Shown here in pieces: positions 25,736 to 38,516 of a stretch of DNA of 64,000 nucleotides. Every line of letters starts with the position of its first letter. Position 1 is the first letter of the stretch. This stretch comes from Apophysomyces variabilis (Eukaryota > Mucoromycota > Mucoromycetes > Mucorales > Mucoraceae): NCBI GenBank assembly GCA_002749535.1, contig MZZL01000380.1, positions 682,001-746,000 of the forward strand. Reading direction: 5' to 3'. The translations under genes were made by a program, and so were the position numbers. The notes beneath the pieces are model-generated. The model was not told the origin of the DNA and searched no databases. It worked only from the letters and a program-made list of their open reading frames with translations.

Positions 25736-28700
25736 CTACGATTTGATAATGATGGGAAGAGAGGTACGACTCTCCCAACTTTCTGGCAGGCGGGGATCGG
25801 CTAACAATCGTAGGGCTTTCCATCGCAAATAATACACTCCGTCATCTAAGGTGGTACTTCCCATTGTTTCCGTACCAGGAACGAGAATAGTGCCGTTCCA
25901 AATATTGGAAGAAGTGAAATTAATTTCATCCATTGTGTTCCGAGGGATATAATCCTGTACAGTGGCCAGTCCAATCTGCCGTCCTTTCTGATCAAGCACC
26001 TCGGTGATCATACGGGCTGTCCCTGTAAGTAGTCGATAAAGAATAACAACGAAATCCATAGAAGGATTGGATCGGACAATGGTGTAGGACGTGGCATTGT
26101 TGCTACCCGGTTCATGAATCTTTAGAATCTCTGAAGGTGAAGTGAGACCGGGAAAGTTGGCATCAAAGATCGGTAGCTGACGGACATCGCCTTGCATACC
26201 CATATAGGGCACTGTCAATGTTCTGCCACCCGGGTGTTGTGCTTCAAATTCGATAAACCCACCAAAGATAGGATACGGTTCCAGTTGACCCGCTCCTTCG
26301 ACGCGAAGGACGCGAACTGTCAGTGTCACGTTTTCGCCAGGTTCAATCGTAACCTTGGTTTTCGAAAGATAGAGTTCTGCTTTCACTGGGGAAGTCGTGT
26401 ATGCTGCTGGTTGAAGTGGAGCGTAGCCTTGTACCTTTGTATTATGGGGTGCCACGGCGAGTCCTGCTCGGTTATGAATGATGTAGCTCACCCTCTCTTT
26501 TCCCGTGTTAGAAACGGACAAGATATGATCTGTCCTGTGGACGGTGTCATTGAAACTGATTTTAGCTGGAGAAATATGCACTTTCCCTGTAATAGCGTCA
26601 TATACTTTTTTTGTTTGGCAGACAATAGTCAGTATCATTAGGCGTTTATAATCCTTTCTCTTCCTCTCCCTTCCTTTTACCTTGTACGAGACCTGCTCCC
26701 TGTCGTACTGGGTTATCGGTTGCATTGTTTGTTAAGATTGGGTGCGCATAGTTTTGCAGTTGCTCAGCCAGGTAAACTGGGTTCGTGCGGGGATGTGCCT
26801 GAAGATAGAGGGCATGCACTCCTGATATAAAAGGTGCAGCCATTGAGGTACCAGACATTGTGCCATAGCCACCATGAGCCATAGGAATAGTAGAAAACAC
26901 GTAGCCACCAACACCAGCAATATCCGGCTTTAGATCGATTTCATAGGTAGGGCCTGTGCTCGAGAACGCTGATACCTGACGAGCGGTATGCACTGGCGTG
27001 GCAGTAAGCGCCACATTGAACGTGATGTCGATAGCGCCATCGTTTTTATGTATGTGTTGCAGAAGTCGAATACCAGCCTCATGGGAACAGACAGCCACTG
27101 GGATTGGTGAATCTGGCGTGGCTGCCGGAAAAGTGCTTTCACCTGTACGGTCATAGATCAGGACGCCAATGGCTCCTGTACTCGCTATTGTTTTTGCTTT
27201 TGTATCAAACTCGCATTGACCACGTTCAACCAGAACAATCTTTCCTCTGAGTGGGCTCATCGGCTTTGTTCCAGGGCATGCATCATTTAGCGCACCATTG
27301 CTAAAGGCAACCAAAGTACCGTTCGGAAATGTGGTTGTGGTACTCGATAACGCATAGGCTAAAGTAGAAAACGAAAGAGTTTAGCAACTTTTCATTCTCA
27401 GAAAGAGATCTTAACACCCTACGATATTCAATCTCGTCGTTGCTAACGGATAATGTTCTCTCCAAAACATAATCGTTGTCCACAGATCCAGCCGAGACGG
27501 TTTGGGGCCCAGTGCTTGGCGTTGAAATAGCATATACGCCCACACCCCCGTCGTTTCCCGCTGAAACGACAACTGGAACATACATTGCCGGTGAGGTAAA
27601 GAGTAGAGTATATTTCGTTATCTTTTTTTACCAGAAACACCGTGATTAGCAATCCTATTAGCGACGATGGCAGATGGTTCTTCAGGCCAACTGTTGATAC
27701 TTCCCAAACTTAGATTGATAACATGACATCCTTTCATAAAAACAAGAGATTAGATATTTAAAGATTGTTGTGTTTTTTTTTCTGGCTTCTTTCTACCTGT
27801 TTCATATGCCTGAACCAAAGCCTCAATCACCAGGTCGGTTGTGCTTGATCCACTACAACCAAAAATGCGCCACATTCCCAAGGTTGCATTGGGGGCAACC
27901 CCCGTGAAGTTCTAATCGATGAGACGAACAATCTATTTACTAATACTCATTCCGATTGCTTACATATCTAGTGTCATACGCACCGATAATACCGGTTACA
28001 TGAGTACCATGCCCTTTCGAAAAAAGCAGGTTAGAAAGCAAAAGAAAATCAATTATCGGTTTCTGTTTTAAAATACCACTCTGAGGATACTCTTTGCCAC
28101 AGTTGTCCAGTGGTGTCTTCTCTGGTTCGATAGTTGTTGGATCGGTGAAATTGAACCGGCTCCCGACAAGATCACGGCCATACCGTATTTTATAACCGGG
28201 TCCGAAACCACCGCCAAGAGCAGGGTGATTGTAATCCACACCTAATATGCGATGATTGAATGGTATCATTAACAATTAGCTTCCAGCCTAAGACTTCCTT
28301 TTATTTACCTGTATCGATAATACCAACAATGACATCTTTTCCTGTCAATCTCAATTCCTCATGGGCACGGTCCACTTGTGTCATGGCACCCGAAAAAGGG
28401 ATCTTGGCTCCGACCGTAATTGGTCGTATGATCGGAAATCCCGTGTCATGAGGAACAGCTACTGGTCTTTCTACTTCCGTTACGGGAAACACTCTTTTGA
28501 CTCGCGATTTGTTGAGGATTCGATGCAGAACATGTATCTGGGACTTTGCAAAGATTTTTTCGCCATCTGCTAATGATAATAATGATTGCGATGGGTGAAG
28601 TGTAAGGGATATTCCTCGAAAAATGGCTGAAGAAGAACTGTAATCATGAGCGATGCTAAGACGCATTCGAGATGTCGCCACAGGATCCTCATGAAGCAGT

Positions 28701-28903
28701 TCTTTTACGAACTGGGCAGAAGATCCTGAGTATCTGTCGGAAAATTCGATGATATAACGTCCTGGAATGACTTTGCCGAGCGGCGCAGGTTTAAACTTAT
28801 CATGATATATAGTCTCCAACAGATGCTTATCGAATGTCCATACGATAGAGAAGCAGAAGGAAAATACTATAATCAAACAGGAAATACTCTTTACAAAGTA
28901 CAT
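25736..28903 (-). CDS. secreted subtilisin-like serine protease with PA domain (copy A)
   Basis: Peptidase family S8. Eight exons on the minus strand: 28903-28309, 28241-28077, 28013-27964, 27911-27797, 27730-27632, 27572-27423, 27358-26681, 26604-25736; 906 aa. Signal peptide at 1-23 (CLIIVFSFCFSIVW), then an inhibitor-like propeptide (PGRYIIEFSDR). The catalytic triad is complete: Asp197 in GIIDTGVDYNHP, His255 in GHGTHVTG, Ser563 in SGTSMAAP; oxyanion Asn in SAGNDG. A PA domain is inserted at about 400-510 (GKIVLVERGQCEFDTKA). The C-terminal half is Fn3-like with several N-glycosylation sequons. Probably an extracellular nutritional or morphogenetic protease. Head-to-tail with copy B, 230 bp apart, with matching introns. 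Confidence 0.93.
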
Positions 28904-29133
28904 AAAGCAGCGAAAATAAAAAGAGGCAAACGACCGGGAATTTATTCTCCTTTCTTTCTTTTTTGTTTTCCTTTATTGTTGGGCCTTATTATGTTTACTA
29001 TTATCAATTCGACCAAAACGGTATTTCCCGTCAATTTTTCCTGTTATTCCAATCAATAGCAAGTTGATATCAATTTAACAAAGAAATTATTTGTGCAATA
29101 CCTAGATGCAATACAACATCATGAAAGAAAAAC

Positions 29134-32100
29134 TTATGAACTCTCTGAATTCTGTACAAGGATAGGACCTGATGTCCATTCCACCCAATCTCGATCCGAA
29201 GTAGTATCCCCGAACAATTTAAGCGCCGTAAGACGCAAGTAATATATGCCATCCGCTACTGTCCGCGGTTGAGATGAATCGCCATCAGATTGAACAGTGC
29301 CATCCCAGGAAACTTGCTGAACGTAATTGCCATCACTCTTTCTGTTACGATCCCAATTCATAAAGGGACTGTCTGCTAACTGGCCGACAGATCGGAAATT
29401 CTGATCCAGTACCATGATATGGACCAAGGAGGATGCAGATAAAAGCCGATAAACAATACCAGGTGTGGTCTTTTTGTCGACACGGAATTGGAACGTATCT
29501 TTGGCGCCATATTTAATGGTGGAGTTGTCCGAAGGAGCCAAATAAGGGAAGCCCTTGTCAAACACGGGCACTTCCTGCATATTCCCCATGACACCAAAAT
29601 AAGGTACACTTCCCAATCGGGCACCCGTGTCCGCAGCCTGAAGCGTCACATACCCTCCATACATGGAAAAACTAGGATCGTTTTTTTGTGTTTGGATAGT
29701 AACAGTGATTCGAACTGTGCCACCCGAGGGAACGGTAAAATTACCTCCAGAGGAGAAAGTCAGCTCTACATCTATATTGCCTCTTCGCGAAGGTTCGGAT
29801 GGCGCCCAGCTTCCTTCACCAAAAGGCTCTATGGACTTGGAGGGTTGATTCTTCAGTAAAACCTTCATTTCCTTTGTATCTGTGTTGGTGATGGCCAAGA
29901 CATGTGATCGTATCAAATGTGCCGTGTCGTTGAAGCTTAGTTGACCCGGCGATATATGGATATGACTTTCAAAGGCTTCGATAGCTAGTAAAAGAAAACG
30001 AGTAAATGTAATTTAGTATGGGGTGTTTCTGTTTTAATGCAAGAAGTTCTTTTACGTTGAACTAATCCAGCTCCTTGTTTCAACGGATGATCCGGCATAT
30101 CTTGATAAGTGGCAAGTCGTGCCGTGTTTTGGAGCATCTCCATGACATAGGTTGGCTCTACTTGTCGCCCTTGTTCTTTATACCACTGAAGAATCAGCGC
30201 AACGACACCTGTTACATGTGGCGCGGCCATCGACGTGCCTGAACGGATACCCCAACCTCCTTCGACTGCGAGGGGCAAGGTGGAGCGTACCATATGGCCA
30301 ATTCCGGCCAAATTCGGTTTAAGTTCGAGCTCGTTGTTCGGTCCGACACTGGAGAACTCGGATACTTGACCAGCGGTTGGAAGGGAACGCTCATTGGGCT
30401 TGTCCGGAAAAGAAAGCTGAATAGGAACCCCTTTTTGATACAGATCCACCAGCTTTTTGGCAAAATCATAGTCAATGTCCGCGCAGGGTATAGTGCCATT
30501 TTGAGTTTCGGGAACAAACAATGCGGGATCCTCAGGGTCATACACTAGGACGCCAATAGCACCTGCTTTGCCAGCATTGATTGCCTTTTGGTTAAACGTA
30601 CAAATACCACGCTGCACAAGAAGGATCTTGCCCCCTACTTTTGATGACGGTAATGCGTCCAAATCGCAAGCCAGGGTAACGCCCTCATCTGTTTGAAGCA
30701 CAACTAATGTACCATTTGGAAAGGTGGAGGTGGTTGGAGAGAGACTATATGCTATCAACAAAGAACAAGTAATAAGCTTCCAGAGATAAAATATAGTTTT
30801 TTTATCCGTCTACCATAAGCTTGTCCAGGCAAAGCATCCACCATGATGGCCTTTGCAGAATAGAAGGAATTATCGACTGAAGCTACTGAAAACACATGCT
30901 TGCCAGAACCCGGTGTATTTTGGGAGAATACGCCCGCTGTTCCTTGATTTCCTGCCACGCTCACAACTAACGTGTCGTGTTAATGAAGGCATTCTTGCTA
31001 CGTTTATTTTCATACCAATAACCCCTTTGTTAACTAAACGTTCAGCATAAACTGCCATGGCATCCTCTGGCCACGCATTCTGTACTCCCAAGCTAAGGTT
31101 GATGACATTACAACCTTTGCGGAATAAAAAAAAGATGCTGTCCTTTAGCGGTTTCACTTGTGCTTTGCATCTTTGAAGAAAAGAAACAAGTAGCTTACCA
31201 GCTTGATAGGCCATCTCCAAGGCTTTAATGACCGTGTCTTCACTTGCACCTCCGTCGCATCCGAATATTCGCCACATGCCTAAGGTTGCATCTGGTGCAA
31301 TACCGGTAAAATTCTATGTTTGCATATTATGGTTCGTTAAGACAAGCATAGAGGTTTCAGCTCTTGGTTTACCTTGTCCGGAGCAAACCCTCCAATGATG
31401 CCACTGACATGTGTACCGTGACCTACAATTTTTGGATGTTGAGATATGTTGAAACTGAGGCCCTATAACAGTAAAACCAGTAATAGTTTACCAACATTGT
31501 CACCAGTACATGGGTCAAAAGGATCGGTTGCTGAGCGATGCGTTCCAGCATGCGTGTCGTCGTCAGAAGGATCCACCAAGTTGGCGCCAAGTCGAAATTT
31601 GAAGCCATTACCAAATCCGCCTCCTAAGGCAGGATGCATGTAATCAACACCTAACATGGTAACCGTTGAGCCCAAAGGCCGAGAATGACGGGCGACTAGC
31701 ATTTACCGTGCTAGATCACCAACTTCTTGTTTTTTACCTGAATCAAGGATTCCGATGACCATGCCTTTGCCGGTTAACTTTTTATTGTCATGTACACGCG
31801 CTATTTCGGATAACCAATCTTCATAAGGCAAGGTTTTATCTTTTTCTACCGTCCATTGTGGTCTAGGGATTTCATATACTGGATATATTTTCTTTACGGA
31901 TGGGAGACCGATCATCTGGGTCAGGACGGGATGTTGTTGCGGTTCGGGATGGCGATGATGGTCTCGAAGGAAGAGGGACATGCCATGAAATAAATCGGAT
32001 GAAAAGGTGTGTCGCACGTCGAAAAGCTCTTCAAGCGGTGAGAGAACGGATAGAAGGTGGGTATGATCGTTAGGCGTGGCGTATTCAACGATGTATGCAC

Positions 32101-32167
32101 CCGGAATGACTATGGCGCAGACGACTGTCTCAATAAGCCAGATGGCACAGACAAGGACGAATAACAT
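29134..32167 (-). CDS. secreted subtilisin-like serine protease with PA domain (copy B)
   Basis: Tandem paralogue of the gene at 25736-28903. Eight exons: 32167-31738, 31650-31492, 31422-31373, 31313-31199, 31114-31016, 30966-30814, 30751-30056, 29984-29134; 850 aa. Signal peptide at 1-18 (MLFVLVCAIWLIETVVCA), short propeptide (PGAYIVEYATPNDH), triad Asp142 (GILDSGVDYMHP), His198 (GHGTHVSG), Ser509 (SGTSMAAP), oxyanion Asn in VAGNQG, PA domain (GKILLVQRGICTFNQKA) and Fn3-like C-terminal part with the WDGT...ADGIYYLR motif also seen in copy A (WNGT...DDGVYYLR). Exons 3, 4 and 5 have exactly the same lengths in both copies (50, 115, 99 nt). The shorter prodomain is the main difference. Confidence 0.93.
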
Positions 32168-33005
32168 ATGCAGAGGTTTTAGTCCACCAAAAGCAAGAGG
32201 GACACGAAGATGGGAATCTATTTTACTCTCTATTCCCCTTTCTGTTGAGAACAGGTAATATTTATAATGCTCTTTTTTCTTCTGTATTTTATCACTCAGG
32301 GGTTCTTTCTATCTTGGAACGAACAACTCAATTACTGGCTCGTTTTTTTGTTGGATTGCCCTGCACCTGTCAAGGAGATTGATACGAATATAGCTTATTT
32401 TCAAAAAGAAATGACACTCTGCTATGAATAATACCCTTTGCACATCTTATGTTGTTTTCTGGTACTCTGCATATGTTAAATGAATAGGAAAGACGAATGA
32501 TCTTGCTCTAAACTGAAGATTTCGTGCTAGACGAAATCTCCTTCTAATTTCCTCGAAGCATTTTGATTTCTAAATTAGCCCAGTATAAAGGGGTTTTTGT
32601 TGCTTCTCCTAAAATAAACGCATTAGGTGAGATTCTGACATATGAATCTATGCTACACCATTGCCACCAAAAAAACGCATCATTCAATTACGGAGACATC
32701 TTACCACATTCCGAACTTGCACTTAGACTGTCTATTGTCTGAACTTTTTTTTGATTGTATCTTCTACTGTCCATAAACAAATAATTTACCCCTCTGAGGG
32801 TGAGCAACTGGAAAGGGATGATAGCCAGCCATGAAATATCTCGCCCACTATGCATGTCCTCATGAAACAAGAAGCCAGAGAACAGGATCAAAGCACCAGT
32901 AAAATTGATTGTTACTTTCGTTATGGGTCACACGGCTTTTATTACTCTGTTCATGTTCTAATAAAAGTAGCGAAAAGGTTGGCCTACTGGTTCCTTCTAA
33001 GTTGA
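32168..33005. other. intergenic region upstream of protease copy B
   Basis: 838 bp, AT-rich, with the promoter of copy B and the 3' end of the U11-48K-like gene. No coding character; ORF 32688-32891 has no recognisable motif. Confidence 0.5.
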
Positions 33006-33972
33006 TTACGCATTAGATTGATAAGCAAATTCTTGCATATAGCCTTCGATGATTTGGCGTTGAATCTAAAACAAAGTTTAGAAAGTGAAAACATGGATCC
33101 ATCTATCCTTATTCCATGTTCCATTTCTTCTCTTACATCAATGGGTTTCCTTTGAGACATGCTGACACGGTAAACCTTGCGTCTACGACGATAGTCGCGG
33201 TTTTCCATGGCCATCTGACTAAAGGACTTGGATTGGGATCCTGATTCTTTCAAGTAGTTAATACCAACTATTCTGCTTGTCGATGGGAAATAGACAGCCC
33301 TCATCCAAAGCAACAGTCATTACCTGGAACGTCTCCTATGTTATCTAATGTGTCCTGAAGACTATCCACGTTGAAATCAGCTATTCTGACTTGATGTTGA
33401 CGGCGGAGTGTTTGTGCTATCTGTACTTCCTTTCGATACGCTTCGTCTCGTGCCTGCGTTGATTCTGGATATTGAGTTGTCTGGACATGTATAATGTTTT
33501 GATGATCTTTGTCCACGTTATCCGGTTTATCAACGAAAGAGACGACTGCGGGTGCTTGCTTATAGAACGGTAATGAACTAGGTAGAGCCTTTTTTTTTAT
33601 TGATTGTCGTCGTTTGATATTATTGGGTTTCCAATTTCAGTTTTGCTCGATGCACTTACTTTTTCCTTTTTAGCATAGTATACGCCGCGACTTCTGGCTA
33701 AGCAAGACTCAGCATGTTTAGGATATGATACTTTTGGAACACGATGACGGGGATTCACGGGACATTGGCACATGTTCTCTTGATTCTGTGTGCATGAGTG
33801 GATCAGCCTCAACAACAAAAGGTCATTTAGCTGCTACGCAAACCTTTTGCCATTGAATCAAATTGTCAGGATCGCAGTTTAGCAACTCTAGAACCTGATC
33901 TAACCGTTGACTTATTTCAGTCCATTTCCGTTTTGCATTCTGAACACGTTCGTGTCTATTGTCACTAGGCAT
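33006..33972 (-). CDS. SNRNP48: CHHC zinc-finger protein, U11/U12 snRNP 48 kDa-like (minor spliceosome)
   Basis: Exons on the minus strand: 33972-33895 (uncertain), 33830-33660, 33558-33324, 33267-33137, 33065-33006; 224 aa. Residues 49-69 match the CHHC finger exactly (C-x5-H-x9-H-x3-C: C49, H55, H65, C69; CPVNPRHRVPK then YPKHAESC), the fold that in U11-48K binds the 5' splice site of U12-type introns. The C-terminal part, RRRRKVYRVSM followed by PIDIQRQIIEGYMQEF, resembles the basic C-terminal motif of human U11-48K. Other CHHC proteins (TRM13, GTSF1) fit less well: one finger only and this tail. The 5' end is doubtful: intron 1 (33831-33894) needs a poor donor (gttcta), while unspliced reading of exon 1 continues with protein-like sequence into a stop. 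Confidence 0.72.
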
Positions 33973-35478
33973 GTTGGGTCAATTCGCACCGACTCACCGG
34001 AAAAGCGATCTATTAGAGTTCATCTCCGACAATGTGTCAAAAAAGCTGGCATGACAACTTCCATTTTGTGGTTGTATCAAACAAATGTTTGCTACACTGT
34101 CCAGCACTGCAAGCCATTTTTTTCTTGCTGCAGTAGGTACGGTTAAGCCATTAGGATTTTTGATACAGCTCGAATGCCATTCCCTTAACTGGACATCGGG
34201 AAGCTTTGACTCAGTGCATCTGCCAGATTTAGTTAGCCCACGCTCTCAGTTGAAACAGAATTTGGAGCTGCTTGAAATAGCATAACTCTACTACATCGGG
34301 CATTGCGCCGCAACATTCTACAGAGCAAAGACGCTGTTGCTAAAAAGTCATGTTACAGTTATTAAACATTCCAAGGATTCCTCTTAATAAAATCTTTCTC
34401 ATGAACAGCCGAAAATAGGTCCATGTTAAGTTTAATTCTCAGACAGGATCCCTTTTAACGTCGTTCTGGAAAGAACATGTGGTGTGATCCAATAGAAGTT
34501 TGAGACTGAGTCATGAATACATCTTCTAAATACTGATAGACCCGAAAACAAACCGGGAGACAATTTCTCTAGGCTTTTGTTTTTGTCATAGTCATTGCAT
34601 GAATTAGCCATAAACTTACATGTTTCCAAGTATAAGCACGATTAACTTTAGAGACAAACCATGTCGGCATTTACATAGAAGATCCGATTAATTTTCTTTT
34701 TCTATGATTTGCGAAGATGAGCTAAGTCACGTACAACGTATTAGTCTTCTAATGGAATGAATATTGTTATATTGTCTGCGCTAACGTTGAAAGACGTGAC
34801 ATACGAAGCTGTGAGCATCTCATAGGTAGAAGGAGTATAAGTCAAAGATCTCGTACATTGAAAGTATCGCTAGTTTTCTTCCACCTTCTTTCTCCATACC
34901 AAACTTGTCGAATCCCGTTTGTTGTGCAACATTCAAGCGGCGTTTCTTTTAAAGATCTCTACTAGCCAACGTTAAATGCACCTTTTTTTAGAAGCATTCA
35001 AAGACAAGATTGAAGTTCTTAAAGATTCCAGATAAATCTAGAAATGGGTGAAAGGACACGAGCATAGAACAATGTCGACAAAATATGCTGTAGCCAAGAT
35101 TTTAAGGCATTTGAGACGAATTGAGTCGATATGCCAAGCTGTCCCAACTATCCCTCAACAGCTACGAGATCTTTTTGTCTTAGATTAGGTATTCTTTAAA
35201 AGGGAAATATATGCCATAACCATATTCAAGACAAAGTTTTATGAAATACAACGAAATCCTGTGGCGTTCGGCTTTTGCAACCATCGAGTTCCTATTTTTA
35301 TTTACCTCGATGACGCATCTGAAAAGTTGTGGCATCCTATCCTCGGAATGCTCAGCTTTTTTTTTTGTTCAATGTGTCATATGCTGGAAAAAAAAATAGT
35401 AAAATCAAGTTCATGGATGAACTGCGCCTCACGGTGACTTAATGTTTTACTCAGAACCAGAGGAAGTTCCAGTAGGGA
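33973..35478. other. intergenic region
   Basis: About 1.5 kb without a supported gene. ORFs at 33907-34285 and 34432-34629 show no family motif. Mildly AT-rich. Confidence 0.5.
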
Positions 35479-35484
35479 TATAAG
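35479..35484 (+). promoter_or_regulatory. TATA-like element of the lipocalin-like gene
   Basis: TATAAG lies 75 bp upstream of the ATG at 35559 and is followed by a CT-rich leader. Confidence 0.5.
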
Positions 35485-35558
35485 TAGGCCAGAATTAAGG
35501 CCTTGGAGGATTCATTACAGCCTTAGTTTTCTTCCCTTTTTTATCTTTTCTTAGTAAA

Positions 35559-36339
35559 ATGAAGCTTTCTTTTCTCTCTTCTCTATTAGTTTCCACTGTG
35601 GTATCTGCTGCAGTAGTTTCCCGTCAAGGAGGTGACCAGACGCTCGGGCCTATCGTCGGCGACTGGTATGGCACTGGTGTTTCCCGTAACGCCTATGATT
35701 GGATGACCAAGGGCCTTGCTCAAGTCAACTTGACAATGACTTGCGAGAAGGTGAAGGTAGTCAGTGCGGACCAGAACGCTATCAATGTGGAGGAAACTGC
35801 TACCTTGCAAAGAATCGACACTCAAGCCAGTGCTGACATCCATGCAACGGGTAAAGTTTCATTTGGTAAACAAGACAACAGCAACCAGAACGGTATCTAT
35901 ATCGTGGACTACAGCATCTGTAAGTATACAATAAGAAAAGCAAAAGGCAAGAGGGCTTTCTTTTCTAATAGCTATTTTAGCGGAATTCACGGCCAAGAAA
36001 TCTGATTGGAATCGTTTGTATCCCGGATACTCTGATGACAATTCTAATGGCGACTCTGATACCATCACTGTTCCTGGTACTGCCCCCCTTACGGTTCCCG
36101 CCCATGTCACATTCCTTTCTTCTCAAAACAATGGCGTGAAGGATGCTATCTATATTTGGATCTACGGAAAGGATTTCCCTCAGCAAGGTGGCGCTTCGGC
36201 TGGCAACGAGGTCTACAGCACGTTGTACACCAAGACAAGCTCCATTAGCGATCAAGTCTTCGAGACGCTGAAGGAGCAGATCCCTGCTAACGCTGGTGGT
36301 TCTGATTTCATCAAAGCCCCAAACACCTGCAGTAACTAA
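35559..36339 (+). CDS. small secreted protein, lipocalin-like
   Basis: Exons 35559-35919 and 35981-36339 (61-nt intron), 239 aa. Signal peptide at about 1-17 (FLSSLLVSTVVSA), then a short propeptide-like RQGGDQ. GDWYGTGVSRNAYDWM (about 34-49) looks like the GxW motif at the start of the lipocalin fold, followed by alternating beta-strand-like segments (VNLTMTCEKVKVVSA, INVEETATLQR, HVTFLSS, AIYIWIYGKDF). Two cysteines besides the signal region allow one disulphide pair. Lipocalin assignment is inference from pattern only. A TATA element is present and codon use is C-ending-biased, suggesting strong expression. Isolated in gene-poor DNA. Confidence 0.75.
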
Positions 36340-37350
36340 CTAGAACTTCATTTGACTGTCTTACGACATACAGATTTCAAATACTGTTTATTGAACAATT
36401 TTTTACGCTACTCTAAATAAAATTTTGCGTCCATGCAAGGATCAAGTTTGCGCTAAAAGGGATAGAAATATGCGTCATTAGTAAATGGATTATGCGGGAA
36501 ATATATTTTACTTACCTCAACTTGGTCCTCCAGTGGACACAAAATTCATTCGAGCAGCGTAAAAAATACGTCCATGGTTAGTAAATGGAAGGATAGCTTG
36601 ACTTTTTTTTTTACTTACTCCCGAAGGGTAATCCTACCCAAAGGTGGGGACGGCGAGAGAGAGGCACGGCTTCCATAGAGTGGCCGGTTTGTGTGTAACG
36701 CACTGCAGAAGACTTGAAGCGATGCAACACCTGGCGAGGACTTGGAAGCAGAAGATAATGAATAACACTGTTCGTAAACAGGCAAATTTCTTTTTCACTT
36801 ACCAAGTGGAGTGCAGCCAGCTTACTCACACAACCAAGGTGGTTCGGGACAGAGGTTATGCGGGCTAAAGGATTTAAAAAAGGGACATCAGTCATTCTAT
36901 ACATATAATCAATGCGAAGTACATACCGGGGATGTTTTGGATAACAGAGCCAAGGAGCAGAAAAGGTGTTGTCCCTTCGCTTTTAAATAGTACAGTACGT
37001 GATAACTGAAATCAAAAAATCACAGTCATGGATAAGAAATTCGATGGATGTCTTATGGATGACAACAATTCAGAGATAAGACAACAAGTGTCCCAAGAGT
37101 AAATGGACTCAGTCTGATAGAAGGTATGGAACATCTGTAGAGGAAATAAACCCTCTTCGTTCGTTTCTATTCGTCATTGATGCTATCATATCCGTTTCTG
37201 TCAGTTATGGCATCAGAAGCTGTCAGGGCAGTGGTATCCGGTTCCCGGTTCTGCTCAATTGTATTGCCTTATATTCCACTTTTATTTTCCCTGAATGTAG
37301 CTATGTTCTCCTTTTCTTCTATTATATCTTAAACTTTGGCTATTAGGCAA
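36340..37350. other. intergenic region upstream of the transposase remnant
   Basis: About 1 kb without a supported gene. It may contain the missing 5' part of the Tc1/mariner element in decayed form, but no reading frame could be followed. Confidence 0.4.
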
Positions 37351-37672
37351 TCACAAAAGATTGGATCGCCACGGAATGAACGGTTATTATCTTGTCATGG
37401 ATAATGCGCCCATCCATACACCAGTCAAGGTTAAGCAGTTGGTCGAAGAAAGAGGATACAAATATCTCTATCTTCCTTTCTACTCTCCCTTTCTTAACCC
37501 AATAAAAGAGTTTTGGGCCGAAGTGAAAGCTGGGGTAAGAAAGGAGCCCTTACGAGTTGACGATAACCTTCAAGAAGCGCGAAAAGTAAAGCGCCCAGAC
37601 TGTCAAAGATGGATCAACACTCTGAGAGCGTTTTCGTTAGATGCAAAATTAGAAAACCACTTCTTTAAATAA
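37351..37672 (+). pseudogene. truncated Tc1/mariner-type DDE transposase
   Basis: ORF of about 103 aa from 37361 with the C-terminal half of a DDE_3 catalytic domain: GYYLVMDNAPIHTP carries the second Asp, and YLPFYSPFLNPIKEFWAEVK the third acidic residue of the family. The tail HFFK-stop at 37672 is a plausible natural C-terminus. The first catalytic Asp and the DNA-binding domain are missing, so it cannot be an active transposase. Terminal inverted repeats were not found by eye. Most likely a decayed, 5'-truncated copy. Confidence 0.8.
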
Positions 37673-38516
37673 ATTCGTCTTGTTGTGGTTTGGACACGAT
37701 TTTACGCGCAGAAGGGTAGTCTGACCGCAAATATTTTCATCCAATCATGCAAAAGCATTTTTTGGATTCCGCAAAAACTTGAATCCCAGTCCGCAAATAA
37801 AACAATAGAAACACGCAGACAAATGGGAAAAACACAGTAAATGCGTCGTTGAAATCATATACTGCTGACAGCAATATACCTAACTTTATGAGACTGCCGT
37901 TAATGACATTTGTTTTTTAATTTTAAAGTTGCATGTAGCATGATGCAGAAAAGAAAGGGGAAAATTTCTGTATCAGAACTGGTTTTAAAGCATTCATAGC
38001 GTGAAGCTATGCGTACTTGATCAAACATTCCTGGATATTGTTATGGGCAATTGCTGGTAGACGCACGCCTGGGAAATACAGACCATGTTGTTTAAGAAAT
38101 GAATTGACGTGGCAGTACCAATTTCCTTGTCAGTCATGATGGAAAGCGTCGCATGACTGTGGAAATTCCCATGTCTCTAGTTTGACACTGATAAATCGAT
38201 AGTACTTGTTGCATGGGAAAAGAGTAAATTCCCAATGTTCACTTCAGGTCATGGATTAGTGAAACCCTTCATTGGAAATGACGAGCCAATGATAGCTCAT
38301 CCATCTTTCCCCCATAAAAATGCATCAAAATTAAGAGGGTGTGATTCTTTTCAATCCATGCGAATAATAAATCTTCTAGAAAAACGAAGAAGGACGAAGA
38401 AGAAAAGCTGCAAAGGGAAAATAGAATCTTTTCCAGGTGTCGTATGAATCCCATTCTGTACCAATTGGCTAAGCGGGTTATCCTTCTTTATTTCATTCAT
38501 TTTGTTGCATGTATAT
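37673..38516. other. intergenic region
   Basis: 844 bp without a supported gene; the ORFs at 38235-38536 on both strands are low-complexity and overlap each other. Confidence 0.45.
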
